From MESE01 sp036675035 (GTDB lineage: Bacteria; Pseudomonadota; Gammaproteobacteria; Burkholderiales; Burkholderiaceae_D), in the NCBI GenBank assembly GCA_036675035.1, contig JAKFFO010000078.1, positions 1 through 36,212 on the forward strand: DNA of 36,212 bases, given 5' to 3'. Position 1 is the first letter of the stretch. Each line of letters starts with the position of its first letter. The notes beneath the pieces were generated by a model that worked only from the letters and a program-made list of their open reading frames with translations, was not told the origin of the DNA and ran no database searches. Below are positions 1 to 8,436 of the stretch, piece after piece. The position numbers were made by a program, and so were the translations under genes.

Positions 1-1159
1 GCTGTTCCGGCGCCTGCATCATCCAGATCGCGATCAGGTCTTCGGCCGGGTCGATCCAGAAATACGTTCCCGCCAGCCCGCTCCAGTTGAAATCGCCGAT
101 CGAACCCGGTGTGTACGCGGCGCCGACGCTGGTGCGTACCGCAAACCCGAGTCCGAAGCCGTATCCGGGGCCGGGCAAAAAATTCGCACTTGCAGTGGCA
201 CCCGGCATCGCGCACAAGTGATCGCTGGTCATGTATCGCACCGTATTGCGCGACAGGAGTTGCACGCCGTCATGCGTGCCTTCACCGAGCAGCATCCGGG
301 CAAACCGCAGGTAATCGTGAATCGTGGACACCATTCCGCCGCCACCGGACAGGAACGGTGGCTTCGTACAGACATTCAGCAGCCTGATCGGCTGTCCGGA
401 ATCCGGATCGGTCGGGAATGCTTCGGCAATGCGGTGCTGCTGGTCGGCCGGTACCCAGAACCCGGTATCGTGCATCTTCAGCGGCTTCAGGATGCGTTCG
501 GCGATATAGACATCGAGCGAAAGGCCGGTAATGCGTTCGATCAACACGCCCAGCACATCGGTCGACCGGCTGTATTCCCAGGTAGTGCCCGGCTGATAGG
601 CGAGCGGCACGGTGGCCAGGCGTTTCAGGAATTCGGCATTGGTGATGCCGCCTTTTTCCACTTCCGCCTTGTGATATTCGCTCTTGACCAGCGATTCACC
701 GAAAATCCCGTAAGTCAGGCCCGAGGTGTGGCGCAACAGATCTTGCACCGTCATTTCATTGACGGCGGGAACCAGCGTCAGCGCCGGCTCGCCGTTTGTG
801 CCGGTCGTTTCAACGCCGACTTTCAGGCCGCTCATTTCAGGCAGGTATTTCGACACCGGATCGCTGATCAGCAGCTTTCCTTCTTCGACCAGCATCATCA
901 GGCCAACCGACACGATCGGCTTGGTCATCGAGTAGATCCGGAAAATCGAATCGAGGTTGAGCGGATCGCCGGATGCCGGATCGCGTACCCCCAATGCGGT
1001 TTCGAACACTATCTCGTCGCCGCGCGCAATCAGCATCGCGGCGCCGGGAATCCGCTTCGCCTTGATATCGGCCTCGATTACGCTGCTAATTGCGGACAGG
1101 CGAGCCGGTGCAAACGCCGGGGAAGATTCTTGTGAAGGTGCTGCGTTTGGTTTCTTCAT
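1..1159 (-). CDS. Serine hydrolase, beta-lactamase/family VIII esterase fold (partial)
   Basis: The frame is open from an ATG at 1159 (minus strand) to the window edge, so about 386 residues are visible and the C-terminus is missing. Residues 77-80 read SMTK, the S-x-x-K nucleophile/base motif of class C beta-lactamases, penicillin-binding proteins and family VIII carboxylesterases. Y196-S-R fits the second catalytic motif (Y-x-N in true AmpC), and LLRHTSGLTYG and SGGGGMVST are typical of this superfamily. There is no signal peptide, which with YSR instead of YAN favours a cytosolic esterase or transesterase over a secreted beta-lactamase; this is inference. No clear Shine-Dalgarno precedes the start. 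It follows hyi by 122 nt on the same strand and may be cotranscribed. The substrate cannot be told from sequence. Confidence 0.88.
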   Translation of the reverse strand, partial: MKKPNAAPSQESSPAFAPARLSAISSVIEADIKAKRIPGAAMLIARGDEIVFETALGVRDPASGDPLNLDSIFRIYSMTKPIVSVGLMMLVEEGKLLISDPVSKYLPEMSGLKVGVETTGTNGEPALTLVPAVNEMTVQDLLRHTSGLTYGIFGESLVKSEYHKAEVEKGGITNAEFLKRLATVPLAYQPGTTWEYSRSTDVLGVLIERITGLSLDVYIAERILKPLKMHDTGFWVPADQQHRIAEAFPTDPDSGQPIRLLNVCTKPPFLSGGGGMVSTIHDYLRFARMLLGEGTHDGVQLLSRNTVRYMTSDHLCAMPGATASANFLPGPGYGFGLGFAVRTSVGAAYTPGSIGDFNWSGLAGTYFWIDPAEDLIAIWMMQAPEQ

Positions 1160-1281
1160 TGTCTGTAGTTGGTTTTGAAGCCGATAAAAAGTATCCGAAA
1201 AGTCCGCCTACCGGATTTCGTTCCAGGCGCAATGATTCCATGCCGCCAAGGAACAACGCAAGGATACTGTGAATCCCGCTA

Positions 1282-2064
1282 TCAGGCATCGGCCAGGCGC
1301 TGCATCCATCCGAGTCCAGCTACGGTATTCCCGGCAGGGCGGTATTCGCATCCGACCCAGCCGGCATAACCCAGCTCGTCGAGCAGGCGAAAAAGATAGG
1401 GATAGTTGATTTCGCCGGTATCCGGCTCGTTGCGGCCGGGCACGCCGGCAATCTGGATATGTCCGACCTGCGGCAGATAGCGCCGCAGTTTCATTGCAAT
1501 ATCGCCCTCCACGATTTGTACATGATAAAAATCCATCTGTACCTTGAGGTTCGCCGCGCCAACCTGTTCGCGAATCGCATGTGCATCGGCCTGTGTATTC
1601 AGGAAATATCCGGGAATATCGCGCGTATTGATCGGCTCGATCAGCAGCGTGATGTCGTGCTTTGCAGTTTCAGCGGCGGCGTACTTCAGGTTATCGATAT
1701 ACGTTGCGCGATATGTCGGTCGATCGGCTTCGTCCGGCAGCAGGCCGGCCATTACATGCAGCCGTCGTGTACCGAGAATGCCTGCAAATGACAAAGCCTG
1801 GTCGACGCTTGCGCGAAAATCCGCTTCGCGGTTCGGCAGGCAGGCGATGCCGCGCTCCCCGGCGGCGAAATCACCCGGCGGCAAATTGAACAGCACATTC
1901 TCCAGCCGGTGCGTTGCCAGCTGCGCCGCGATCGCCTGCGCATCGTGCTCATAGGGGAACAGGAATTCGACACCCTTGAACCCGGCTTGCGCAGCCGCGC
2001 CAAAACGTTCCATGAATGGAACTTCATTGAACATCAGGGTCAGGTTGGCGGCGAATTCAGGCAC
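1282..2064 (-). CDS. hyi: Hydroxypyruvate isomerase (Hyi/OtnI family)
   Basis: This 260-residue TIM-barrel protein belongs to the AP endonuclease 2-like sugar isomerases that interconvert hydroxypyruvate and tartronate semialdehyde. The family signature VLFNLPPGDFAAGERGIA lies at about residues 57-74. The expected catalytic glutamates are E143 (LLIEPINTRD) and E240 (GCEYRP). The length matches E. coli Hyi (258 aa). The start is GTG at 2064: the N-terminus MPEFAANLTLMFNEVPF aligns with the family start, and the next ATG would remove the first strand. Related OtnI proteins isomerise 2-oxotetronates, so substrate specificity is uncertain. A downstream esterase-like gene follows on the same strand, and the PAP2 gene is divergent. 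The GhrA-type reductase near 34.5 kb could use the same metabolite, but the two genes are far apart. Confidence 0.9.
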   Translation of the reverse strand: MPEFAANLTLMFNEVPFMERFGAAAQAGFKGVEFLFPYEHDAQAIAAQLATHRLENVLFNLPPGDFAAGERGIACLPNREADFRASVDQALSFAGILGTRRLHVMAGLLPDEADRPTYRATYIDNLKYAAAETAKHDITLLIEPINTRDIPGYFLNTQADAHAIREQVGAANLKVQMDFYHVQIVEGDIAMKLRRYLPQVGHIQIAGVPGRNEPDTGEINYPYLFRLLDELGYAGWVGCEYRPAGNTVAGLGWMQRLADA

Positions 2065-2249
2065 GGCGGATTCCGTTCATCATGTTAAATATCTCGGAAA
2101 TTGCGGCATCGACTGCAGAGTGCGAAAAAACGGCGGTAACATGTATTGCATAACATCTTGTATTAATAACACCTTGCAACACCTTGCGCCTCCTTCGGTC
2201 CCGTAGTTTAACAAGCAATGCATTTTTGCATCAGCCGGCCAGATCCGAC

Positions 2250-2969
2250 ATGAACAGAATCCTGACCCTAATCCGCCAATATGTCTTGCCTCTGCTGCGC
2301 GCTCACCGCTTCAGATTGTCGATACTTTTCATCGGCGTGTTTGCTCCTCTGTACCTGTTCGGCGAACTGGCCGACGAGGTGATCGAACGGGAAATATTTG
2401 CTTTCGACCGCCCCGTGCTGCTATTCATGCGCGACCATGCGACACCGTTCCTGGATTCGGTAATGCTGTTTTTTTCGCAGGCAGGTTCAGGTCTGGTTCT
2501 CGGCACCATCGACGCCGTGATTTTTTCGGTTCTGGTTTTCCGGCGGCATTTGGGCAAGGCCGTGTTCTGGAGCCTGGCCGTCGGCGGTGCGGCGCTATTG
2601 AATGTCGCGGCAAAACACGTCTTTGTCCGGACCCGGCCCGACTTGTGGCTTTCGATCGCACCCGAGACGACATACAGCTTTCCCAGCGGTCATGCGATGC
2701 AGTCGATGGCATTCGTCGCGGCGCTGCTGGTGCTGGGCTGGCAATATCGATGGATCTGGTGGGTCGCCGCGCTTGGCGGCATGTTCGTTCTGCTGGTCGG
2801 CCTGTCGCGCGTGTATCTGGGAGTCCATTATCCCTCCGACATTCTGGCCGGCTGGACTGCATCGCTGGCATGGGTGCTGGGTTTGAGTGTCGTATTGCAT
2901 GCGCATCTGTATAAACGACGCGCTTCCCGCAACACGGTTCCCGATATCGCATCGGAACTGGAGAAATGA
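2250..2969 (+). CDS. PAP2-family membrane phosphatase
   Basis: The protein has 239 residues and several hydrophobic segments. It carries the three-part phosphatidic acid phosphatase signature: K122-x6-R129-P130, P145-S-G-H148, and S186-R187-x5-H193-x3-D197. The two histidines form the phosphohistidine intermediate in this superfamily. Likely substrates are lipid phosphates such as undecaprenyl diphosphate, phosphatidylglycerophosphate or phosphatidate, acting at the periplasmic face; which one cannot be told. I chose the ATG at 2250. An in-frame TTG at 2184 would add 22 residues without membrane or domain character. It is transcribed divergently from hyi, and the 185-bp A/T-rich gap between them should hold both promoters. 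Confidence 0.88.
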   Translation: MNRILTLIRQYVLPLLRAHRFRLSILFIGVFAPLYLFGELADEVIEREIFAFDRPVLLFMRDHATPFLDSVMLFFSQAGSGLVLGTIDAVIFSVLVFRRHLGKAVFWSLAVGGAALLNVAAKHVFVRTRPDLWLSIAPETTYSFPSGHAMQSMAFVAALLVLGWQYRWIWWVAALGGMFVLLVGLSRVYLGVHYPSDILAGWTASLAWVLGLSVVLHAHLYKRRASRNTVPDIASELEK

Positions 2970-3174
2970 CGGCGCCGAAAACGCGGCCCGGCTGATGCCT
3001 TGTTATCAGGCGAAGCCGAATACCCCCAGGCAGGTAAAATGGCGTCCTCTCGCTGGATGACCTTCCATCCGATTCCAGATGCGGTGTCGCCGCCGGGCGC
3101 AATGCAGACAAATTTTCCTCCGCGGTTTTGTGCATGATGCTGTGTCAACCAGAACTCCACATGAAAGGCTGCAC

Positions 3175-4311
3175 GTGAACAATCATCCGGTGATCCACTG
3201 GTCCGAGGCCGGCGAACACCGTTCTGCGCTGTGGCGTTCGGAAAGCGGAATGCCGCCGCCCAAACGCGTCGTCATTGCCGACGACCGCACCACCGCGGAT
3301 GCCGCATACCGCATGGCATGCGAAGGGACCGCGATGTTGTGGCGCGGCGATTTTCAGAATGCGCGACAGCTGCTGCAGGCGATGGCGCGGCGAACCGACC
3401 GCAAGCCGAAGAAAGCGCGCGCACCGGCTGCATCGCCGGCCGAGGCTTTTCATCTGTATCGACAGGCGCAGTCGCAGCGCGGGCGCACGCTGGCGATGCT
3501 GCTGCTGCCGTTCAATCCCGATTACAGTATTCCGTTACGGCGCGCGCCCGACGTGCGCGAAGCCTGCATCGAAGCGTACGGTCCGGCGGAACAGGCTTCG
3601 GTGGCATCGCTGCGCGAGTTGCTCGGGTTGATCGGCGCACATGAATGGCGCAAGAAAGGTGTCGAGATTCCGGCGCTGGCTGAGCGTATTCATCCGCACT
3701 ACGGCGTGTTCTCGCCGGTGCGCGGCGAATATGTGACGCTGGTTGCCGACGCGCCCTTGCCGGCACGCACGGTTTCCATTGCGTTCGATATCGGCACCGG
3801 CACCGGGGTGCTGGCAGCGGTGCTGGCGCGCCGCGGCATTGCGCATATCGTTGCCACCGACCAGGACCCGCGCGCACTGGCATGCGCACGCGGCAATATC
3901 GACAGGCTCGGACTGGCGGCACAGGTCGACGTGGTGCAGGCCGATCTTTTTCCGGATGGAAAAGCAGACCTGGTAGTCTGCAACCCGCCCTGGCTGCCGG
4001 CGCGGCCGAATTCGCCGGTCGAACATGCGGTCTACGATCCGGACAGCCGCATGCTGCGCGGATTCCTGGCCGGCCTGGCCGCGCATCTGGCGCCGGGCGG
4101 AGAGGGTTGGCTGATCCTGTCGGACCTCGCCGAGCATCTCGGGCTGCGTCCGCGCGCGGAGCTCCTTTTCGCAATCGATGCGGCGGGGTTGCAGGTAGCG
4201 GGTCGGATCGATATCAAGCCGCAACATCCGCGCGCGTCTGACGATACCGACCCGCTGCATGCGGCACGTGCGGCGGAACTGACCTCGCTGTGGCGCTTGA
4301 CTGCCAAATGA
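3175..4311 (+). CDS. Class I SAM-dependent methyltransferase (HemK/PrmB-like)
   Basis: The protein has 378 residues from a GTG at 3175, which is preceded by AAAGG at good spacing. An ATG at 3079 would add 32 residues of Arg-rich, domain-free sequence and has no Shine-Dalgarno. The C-terminal half is a Rossmann methyltransferase: SAM-binding motif FDIGTGTGVLAAVLA starts at residue 204, an acidic TDQDPRAL follows, and N270-P-P-W273 is the motif IV of enzymes methylating a planar amide or ring nitrogen (HemK/PrmC, PrmB, RsmC/RlmG). The N-terminal about 200 residues are not obviously a known recognition domain. Target protein or RNA is unknown. It is not BioC, which lacks NPPW, so it should not be linked to the biotin genes. 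TAAAAT at 3035-3040 could be its -10 element, but no good -35 is visible. Confidence 0.8.
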   Translation: MNNHPVIHWSEAGEHRSALWRSESGMPPPKRVVIADDRTTADAAYRMACEGTAMLWRGDFQNARQLLQAMARRTDRKPKKARAPAASPAEAFHLYRQAQSQRGRTLAMLLLPFNPDYSIPLRRAPDVREACIEAYGPAEQASVASLRELLGLIGAHEWRKKGVEIPALAERIHPHYGVFSPVRGEYVTLVADAPLPARTVSIAFDIGTGTGVLAAVLARRGIAHIVATDQDPRALACARGNIDRLGLAAQVDVVQADLFPDGKADLVVCNPPWLPARPNSPVEHAVYDPDSRMLRGFLAGLAAHLAPGGEGWLILSDLAEHLGLRPRAELLFAIDAAGLQVAGRIDIKPQHPRASDDTDPLHAARAAELTSLWRLTAK

Positions 4312-4411
4312 GGTACCGTTTTGCCGGCCGAATCGCGGCATCCGGCGACATCCGGCCATTCAGTCAATACGAACCAAAGCCGGGCATTTATTCCAATTAT
4401 TCAAGGCAAAC

Positions 4412-4627
4412 ATGAGCAACAAACCTTCACGTACCCTTACCTTCAAATGCACCAAATGCGCAAAACCGGTCACGGTATTCCTGCAAAAAGTATCTGCATG
4501 CTCGCATATCCAGCCGTATCAGGGCATTTGCAAATGCGGTGAAGTGCGGCGTCATGCGATCGGGCAGAAAGACGCGGTGGAATCCTTTTTGGCATCGCCG
4601 GACGGTGAATGGTCGCATCATCATTGA
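4412..4627 (+). CDS. Small Cys-rich protein, possible zinc-binding
   Basis: This 71-residue ORF starts at an ATG with AAGG upstream. Cysteines at residues 13, 16, 30, 40 and 42 give a C-x2-C then C then C-x-C arrangement that could bind zinc, like a small zinc ribbon. The C-terminus ends in three histidines. I do not recognise the family. Its stop lies 4 nt before the next ATG, suggesting translational coupling to the gamma-glutamylcyclotransferase-like gene. Codon use looks like that of the neighbours, and the reading frame is well placed between two genes. It is probably real, but its function is unknown. Confidence 0.65.
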   Translation: MSNKPSRTLTFKCTKCAKPVTVFLQKVSACSHIQPYQGICKCGEVRRHAIGQKDAVESFLASPDGEWSHHH

Positions 4628-4631
4628 TCAG

Positions 4632-5036
4632 ATGACTGCGCACGTATTTACTTACGGTTCGTTGATGTTTCCGCAAGTCTGGCGCCACGTGGCGCGGCGA
4701 AATTACCGCCGTGCGCCGGCAGTGGTCGCCGATCATGCCCGCTTTGCAGTGACCGGTCAGGACTATCCCGGCATGATCGCCTGCCCAGGCGTGGCGGTGC
4801 GAGGCCTGGTGTATTTCGATGTCGATCAGTCGGATATCGCATTGCTGGATGCATTCGAAGGACACGCGTACCGGCGCGACACGCTCGATGCAGCGCTCGA
4901 AGACGGCGCCATCGTAACGGTCAGTGCCTATATCCATATCGACAAGTCGGCGCTGTCGGATGCCGGGTGGGATCCGGCGCATTTTCAAATGACGCGGTTC
5001 ATGGCACTGCATTGCCGACCTGTCTCGGGGCCGTAA
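4632..5036 (+). CDS. Gamma-glutamylcyclotransferase-like (AIG2/GGCT fold) protein
   Basis: The 134-residue protein begins with FTYGSLMFPQVW, the substrate-loop signature of the AIG2/GGCT fold (YGSLM at residues 8-12). It has the expected acidic residue E76 in LLDAFEGHAYRR. Family members release 5-oxoproline from gamma-glutamyl compounds such as glutathione-derived peptides, but many bacterial members have no tested substrate. The start is the ATG 4 nt after the upstream stop. No good ribosome-binding site precedes it, which supports translational coupling. A 13-bp tandem repeat begins a few bases after the stop. Confidence 0.82.
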   Translation: MTAHVFTYGSLMFPQVWRHVARRNYRRAPAVVADHARFAVTGQDYPGMIACPGVAVRGLVYFDVDQSDIALLDAFEGHAYRRDTLDAALEDGAIVTVSAYIHIDKSALSDAGWDPAHFQMTRFMALHCRPVSGP

Positions 5037-5042
5037 CAATCA

Positions 5043-5079
5043 CAGTATCAATTCGCAGTATCAATTCGCAGTGACAATT
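5043..5079 (+). repeat. 13-bp tandem repeat, nearly three copies
   Basis: Unit CAGTATCAATTCG occurs at 5043-5055 and exactly again at 5056-5068. A third, partial copy CAGTGACAATT follows at 5069-5079 with two changes. It lies between the cyclotransferase-like gene and the argS promoter. Confidence 0.85.
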
Positions 5080-5123
5080 AGGTAACAGTCATTTCAACCC
5101 AGATTCATCGGTACTCCTGCCGG

Positions 5124-5129
5124 TATAAT
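5124..5129 (+). promoter_or_regulatory. Candidate -10 element for argS
   Basis: A perfect TATAAT lies 65 nt upstream of the argS start, in the 158-bp gap after the preceding gene. No convincing -35 hexamer is present at 16-18 bp (the position reads AGATTC), so this may be a weak or activator-assisted promoter. Confidence 0.45.
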
Positions 5130-5194
5130 CGTGTCTTTCGGCGCGGCGCTTTTCGGCCTGTACCGATTCCGCGCTCAAATTCACCCGATTATTC

Positions 5195-6928
5195 ATGCTA
5201 GCCCAACAAAGAAAACAGATTATCGATTTGTTCCAGTCCGCACTCGCACCAATTGTGGCTGGAACCGATGTGCAGCCGACCGTCACGCTGGAGCGGCCGC
5301 GCGATCCGTCGCATGGCGATGCCGCGTGCAATATCGCGATGCAGATTGCCAAGCCGCTGAAAAAGAATCCGCGCGAGATCGCGCAGGCGCTGGTCGCTGC
5401 GGTATCGGCCGATCCGGCCAGGGGCGACCTGATTGCGGCTATCGACATCGCCGGCCCCGGTTTCATCAATTTGCGCCTGTCGGCAGGCGCCAAACAGGCG
5501 GTCGTCAAAGCCGTGATGCAGGAACGGCAACAGTACGGGAAGAGCGCGCTGGGTGCAGGCAAGAAGGTGCTGGTCGAATTCGTATCCGCCAATCCGACCG
5601 GCCCCTTGCATGTCGGTCACGGACGGCAGGGCGCGCTCGGCGATGCGCTGTCTGCGCTGCTGGATGCGCAGGGCTTCGATGTGCTGCGCGAGTTTTACTA
5701 CAACGATGCCGGTGTGCAGATTGCAACGCTGGCCACATCGGTGCAGGCGCGCGCCAGGGGCTTCAAGCCCGGCGACGCGCAGTGGCCGGAGTCTGCGTAT
5801 AACGGCGATTACATTGCCGATATCGCCAGCGAATTTCTTACAAAGAAAACCGTATCGGCCAGCAATGGCGCACCGGTCACCGCCAGCGGCGATATAGAGG
5901 ATATCGAATCGATCCGCCAGTTTGCGGTCACCTATCTGCGGCGTGAACAGGATCTGGATCTGCTCGCGTTCGGTGTCAGGTTCGACAACTATTACCTGGA
6001 ATCGTCGCTGTACACCGACGGCAAAGTCGCCTCCGCGGTCGATACGCTGATCAAGGCCGGCAAGACCTATGAGCAGGATGGGGCGCTGTGGCTGCGCACC
6101 ACCGAGTACGGCGACGACAAGGACCGCGTGATGAAAAAATCCGACGGCACCTTTACCTATTTCGTGCCCGACGTCGCGTATCACATCACCAAATGGCAGC
6201 GCGGTTATCGCCAGGTCATCAATGTGCAGGGCAGCGACCATCACGGCACGATCGCGCGCGTGCGCGCCGGGTTGCAGGCGGTCGATATCGGCATACCGCA
6301 GGGCTACCCGGATTATGTTTTGCACAAGATGGTCACCGTGATGAAGAACGGTGAAGAAGTCAAAATCTCCAAGCGTGCCGGATCGTATGTCACGCTGCGC
6401 GATCTGATCGAATGGTCGGCCGGCGATGCGGTGGCAGAGGACGGCGCGCGCGACCTGACGCGCGGACGCGACGCGGTGCGCTTCTTCCTGATTTCACGCA
6501 AGGCCGATACCGAATTCGTGTTCGATGTCGATCTGGCGTTGGCGCAATCCGATGAAAATCCGGTGTACTACGTGCAATATGCGCATGCGCGGATCTGTTC
6601 GGTGCTGGCGCAGTGGGGCGGCGATGAATCCACGCTCGATGCTGTCGATTTGTCACCGCTGACCGCGCCGCGTGAAGCCACGTTGTTGGCGAAACTGGCC
6701 GAATATCCGGAAACGCTGCAAAAAGCGCTTGAAGAATTGGGCCCGCATCAGGTAGCGTTCTATTTGCGCGATTTGGCCGGCGAATTGCACAGTTATTACA
6801 ACGCGGAACGGGTGCTGGTCGATGACGTGTCCACGAAAATGGCACGGCTGGCATTAATGGTGGCAACACGACAGGTATTGAATAACGGTCTGACGCTGAT
6901 CGGCGTATCGGCACCGTCAAGGATGTAA
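5195..6928 (+). CDS. argS: Arginyl-tRNA synthetase
   Basis: This 577-residue class I synthetase charges tRNA-Arg with arginine in the cytoplasm. It has the same length as E. coli ArgS. The HIGH motif appears as H139-V-G-H142 within ANPTGPLHVGHGRQGALGD, and the KMSKS-like loop as K390-I-S-K-R394. The Add-1 domain is N-terminal and the DALR anticodon-binding domain C-terminal (about 460-577, ending in TRQVLNNGLTLIGV). The ATG at 5195 gives the family N-terminus, although no strong Shine-Dalgarno is seen. The SPOR gene starts 4 nt after the stop, so argS heads a short operon with the SPOR protein and dsbA, an order that I recall as common in betaproteobacteria. Confidence 0.97.
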   Translation: MLAQQRKQIIDLFQSALAPIVAGTDVQPTVTLERPRDPSHGDAACNIAMQIAKPLKKNPREIAQALVAAVSADPARGDLIAAIDIAGPGFINLRLSAGAKQAVVKAVMQERQQYGKSALGAGKKVLVEFVSANPTGPLHVGHGRQGALGDALSALLDAQGFDVLREFYYNDAGVQIATLATSVQARARGFKPGDAQWPESAYNGDYIADIASEFLTKKTVSASNGAPVTASGDIEDIESIRQFAVTYLRREQDLDLLAFGVRFDNYYLESSLYTDGKVASAVDTLIKAGKTYEQDGALWLRTTEYGDDKDRVMKKSDGTFTYFVPDVAYHITKWQRGYRQVINVQGSDHHGTIARVRAGLQAVDIGIPQGYPDYVLHKMVTVMKNGEEVKISKRAGSYVTLRDLIEWSAGDAVAEDGARDLTRGRDAVRFFLISRKADTEFVFDVDLALAQSDENPVYYVQYAHARICSVLAQWGGDESTLDAVDLSPLTAPREATLLAKLAEYPETLQKALEELGPHQVAFYLRDLAGELHSYYNAERVLVDDVSTKMARLALMVATRQVLNNGLTLIGVSAPSRM

Positions 6929-6932
6929 CTGA

Positions 6933-7529
6933 ATGAAAACTTTTAGCAACAAGCAGGCTGGCGGCACTATATTGGGATTGATGATCGGGTTGATCCTTGG
7001 CCTGGGAATCGCGGTGGTGGTTGCAATTTCGATCAAGAACACGCCATTCCCGTTCGCCAACAAGCTGGGCATGACGGAAAGGTCGGACCGGCCCGCTGCA
7101 GGCAAGGTGAACGATCCGAATCGTCCGATGTATGGAAACAAGGATGCGGTAAAAGAAGCGGCAAAGGACTTCGTCAAGAAAGCGGACGAGCAGAAAATTC
7201 TCGAGTTACCGGAAACGAAAGCACCGGAACCGAAGACAGCCAAAGTCGAGGAAAAGCTGCCGCTGGTTGATAAGTTCGCAAACCCGGATGAGAAATTCAT
7301 TTATTTCCTGCAGGCCGGCGCATTTCTCGGCCGTGCCGATGCAGAAAATACAAAGGCCAGGCTGGCACTGATGGGGTTCTCTGCAAACATCGGCGAGCGG
7401 AAATCGGAAAACGGTATCCTGTACCGGGTGCGGATCGGCCCGTACGGACAGGTAGAGTCGATGAACCGTGCGCGCGGCAAACTGTCGGATAATGGCGTGG
7501 ATGTAGCCGTGATCCGCGTTCCCAAATAA
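6933..7529 (+). CDS. SPOR-domain protein, FtsN-like
   Basis: The protein has 198 residues. A short cytoplasmic N-terminus is followed by one membrane helix (about residues 10-33, GGTILGLMIGLILGLGIAVV), then a charged Lys/Glu/Pro-rich linker, then a C-terminal SPOR domain (about 118-197). SPOR domains bind denuded peptidoglycan at the division septum. This architecture matches FtsN-type division proteins, but sequence alone cannot prove the essential FtsN role. It starts 4 nt after argS and ends 17 nt before dsbA, so it is in the same transcription unit. Confidence 0.87.
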   Translation: MKTFSNKQAGGTILGLMIGLILGLGIAVVVAISIKNTPFPFANKLGMTERSDRPAAGKVNDPNRPMYGNKDAVKEAAKDFVKKADEQKILELPETKAPEPKTAKVEEKLPLVDKFANPDEKFIYFLQAGAFLGRADAENTKARLALMGFSANIGERKSENGILYRVRIGPYGQVESMNRARGKLSDNGVDVAVIRVPK

Positions 7530-7546
7530 AACCGAAGGAAGACACA

Positions 7547-8344
7547 ATGCGTTCTGTTAAAAAGTTTCTGATTGCAGCAAGTACCGGCTTTATTGCGTTT
7601 TTTATTGCGGCAACCGCTACCGCATCGCCGACCAATCCGGTCAACGGCGTCGACTATCGCACGCTTGAACAGCCGCAACCGACCGAAGCCGGCGGCAACA
7701 AGGTCGAAGTCATAGAATTCTTCTGGTATGCATGCCCGCATTGCAATGCGCTTGAGCCGGCGCTGAACGATTGGGTAAAGAAGCAGGGCGACAATATCCT
7801 GTTCAAGCGCGTGCCGGTCAATTTCAGGGAGTCGTTCGTTCCGCAGCAGCGCCTTTACTACACGCTCGAAGAAATGGGCAAGCTGGATGAAATGCACGCG
7901 AAGGTATTCCAGGCAATCCATAACGGCAGACAGACGCTGGACACCGACGCATCGGTAATTGAATTCATCGAAAAGCAAGGCATCGACAAGAAAGAATTTG
8001 TAAAGAGATACAACTCGTTCAGCGTAAGCGCCAAGGTGACTCGCGCGAAATATCTGCAGGGTGCTTACAACGTCGACGGTGTACCGATGATCGCGATCGG
8101 CGGCCGCTACCTTACCGCACCGTCCATCGTCGGCGCCAAGATGGGACGGCAGTCGGAAAAAGTGCTGGAAGACGCAACGCTGCAGGTAATGAGCGCGCTG
8201 GTCGCGCGAGTTGCCAAGGAAAAGAACGCGGCTCCAGCCGCGAGCAAACCGGCTGCCGCAGAGACAAAGCCGGCCGCCAAGACGGCCGAGCCGGCAGCCA
8301 AAAAACCTGCCGGCAAGACCGCCGAACCTGCGCAGAAAAAATAA
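7547..8344 (+). CDS. dsbA: Periplasmic thiol:disulfide oxidoreductase DsbA
   Basis: The 265-residue protein has an N-terminal signal peptide (hydrophobic stretch about 7-24, likely cut after ATATA-S). The thioredoxin fold carries the redox motif C62-P-H-C65 in FFWYACPHCNALEP and the cis-proline loop VDGVPMIAIGG. It should introduce disulfides into exported proteins and be reoxidised by DsbB. AAGGAAG at 7535-7541 gives a strong ribosome-binding site for the ATG at 7547. Unusually, about 40 C-terminal residues form a low-complexity Ala/Lys/Pro tail with repeated KTAEPA blocks, making the protein longer than typical DsbA (about 210 aa). A terminator follows. Confidence 0.93.
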   Translation: MRSVKKFLIAASTGFIAFFIAATATASPTNPVNGVDYRTLEQPQPTEAGGNKVEVIEFFWYACPHCNALEPALNDWVKKQGDNILFKRVPVNFRESFVPQQRLYYTLEEMGKLDEMHAKVFQAIHNGRQTLDTDASVIEFIEKQGIDKKEFVKRYNSFSVSAKVTRAKYLQGAYNVDGVPMIAIGGRYLTAPSIVGAKMGRQSEKVLEDATLQVMSALVARVAKEKNAAPAASKPAAAETKPAAKTAEPAAKKPAGKTAEPAQKK

Positions 8345-8373
8345 CGCACCGGCAGGCAGGCGCCAGGACCCAG

Positions 8374-8404
8374 GTCCGCCACTCGGGAGAGGGCGGACTT
8401 TTTT
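8374..8404 (+). terminator. Rho-independent terminator after dsbA
   Basis: GTCCGCC (8374-8380) pairs with GGCGGAC (8392-8398) across an 11-nt loop and is followed by six T. It closes the argS-SPOR-dsbA operon 30 nt after the dsbA stop. Confidence 0.9.
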
Positions 8405-8436
8405 ATTGGACTTTGACTCAGCTATCGGAGCAATTG

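Noticed and set aside
218..1135. 305-codon plus-strand frame near the window start
   Set aside because: The minus strand encodes a serine hydrolase with SMTK and YSR motifs over the same bases, so the plus frame is its antisense shadow.
3175..4311. Methyltransferase as BioC, completing biotin synthesis
   Set aside because: It has an NPPW motif and a long N-terminal region typical of HemK/PrmB-like enzymes, and it is 23 kb from the bio operon.
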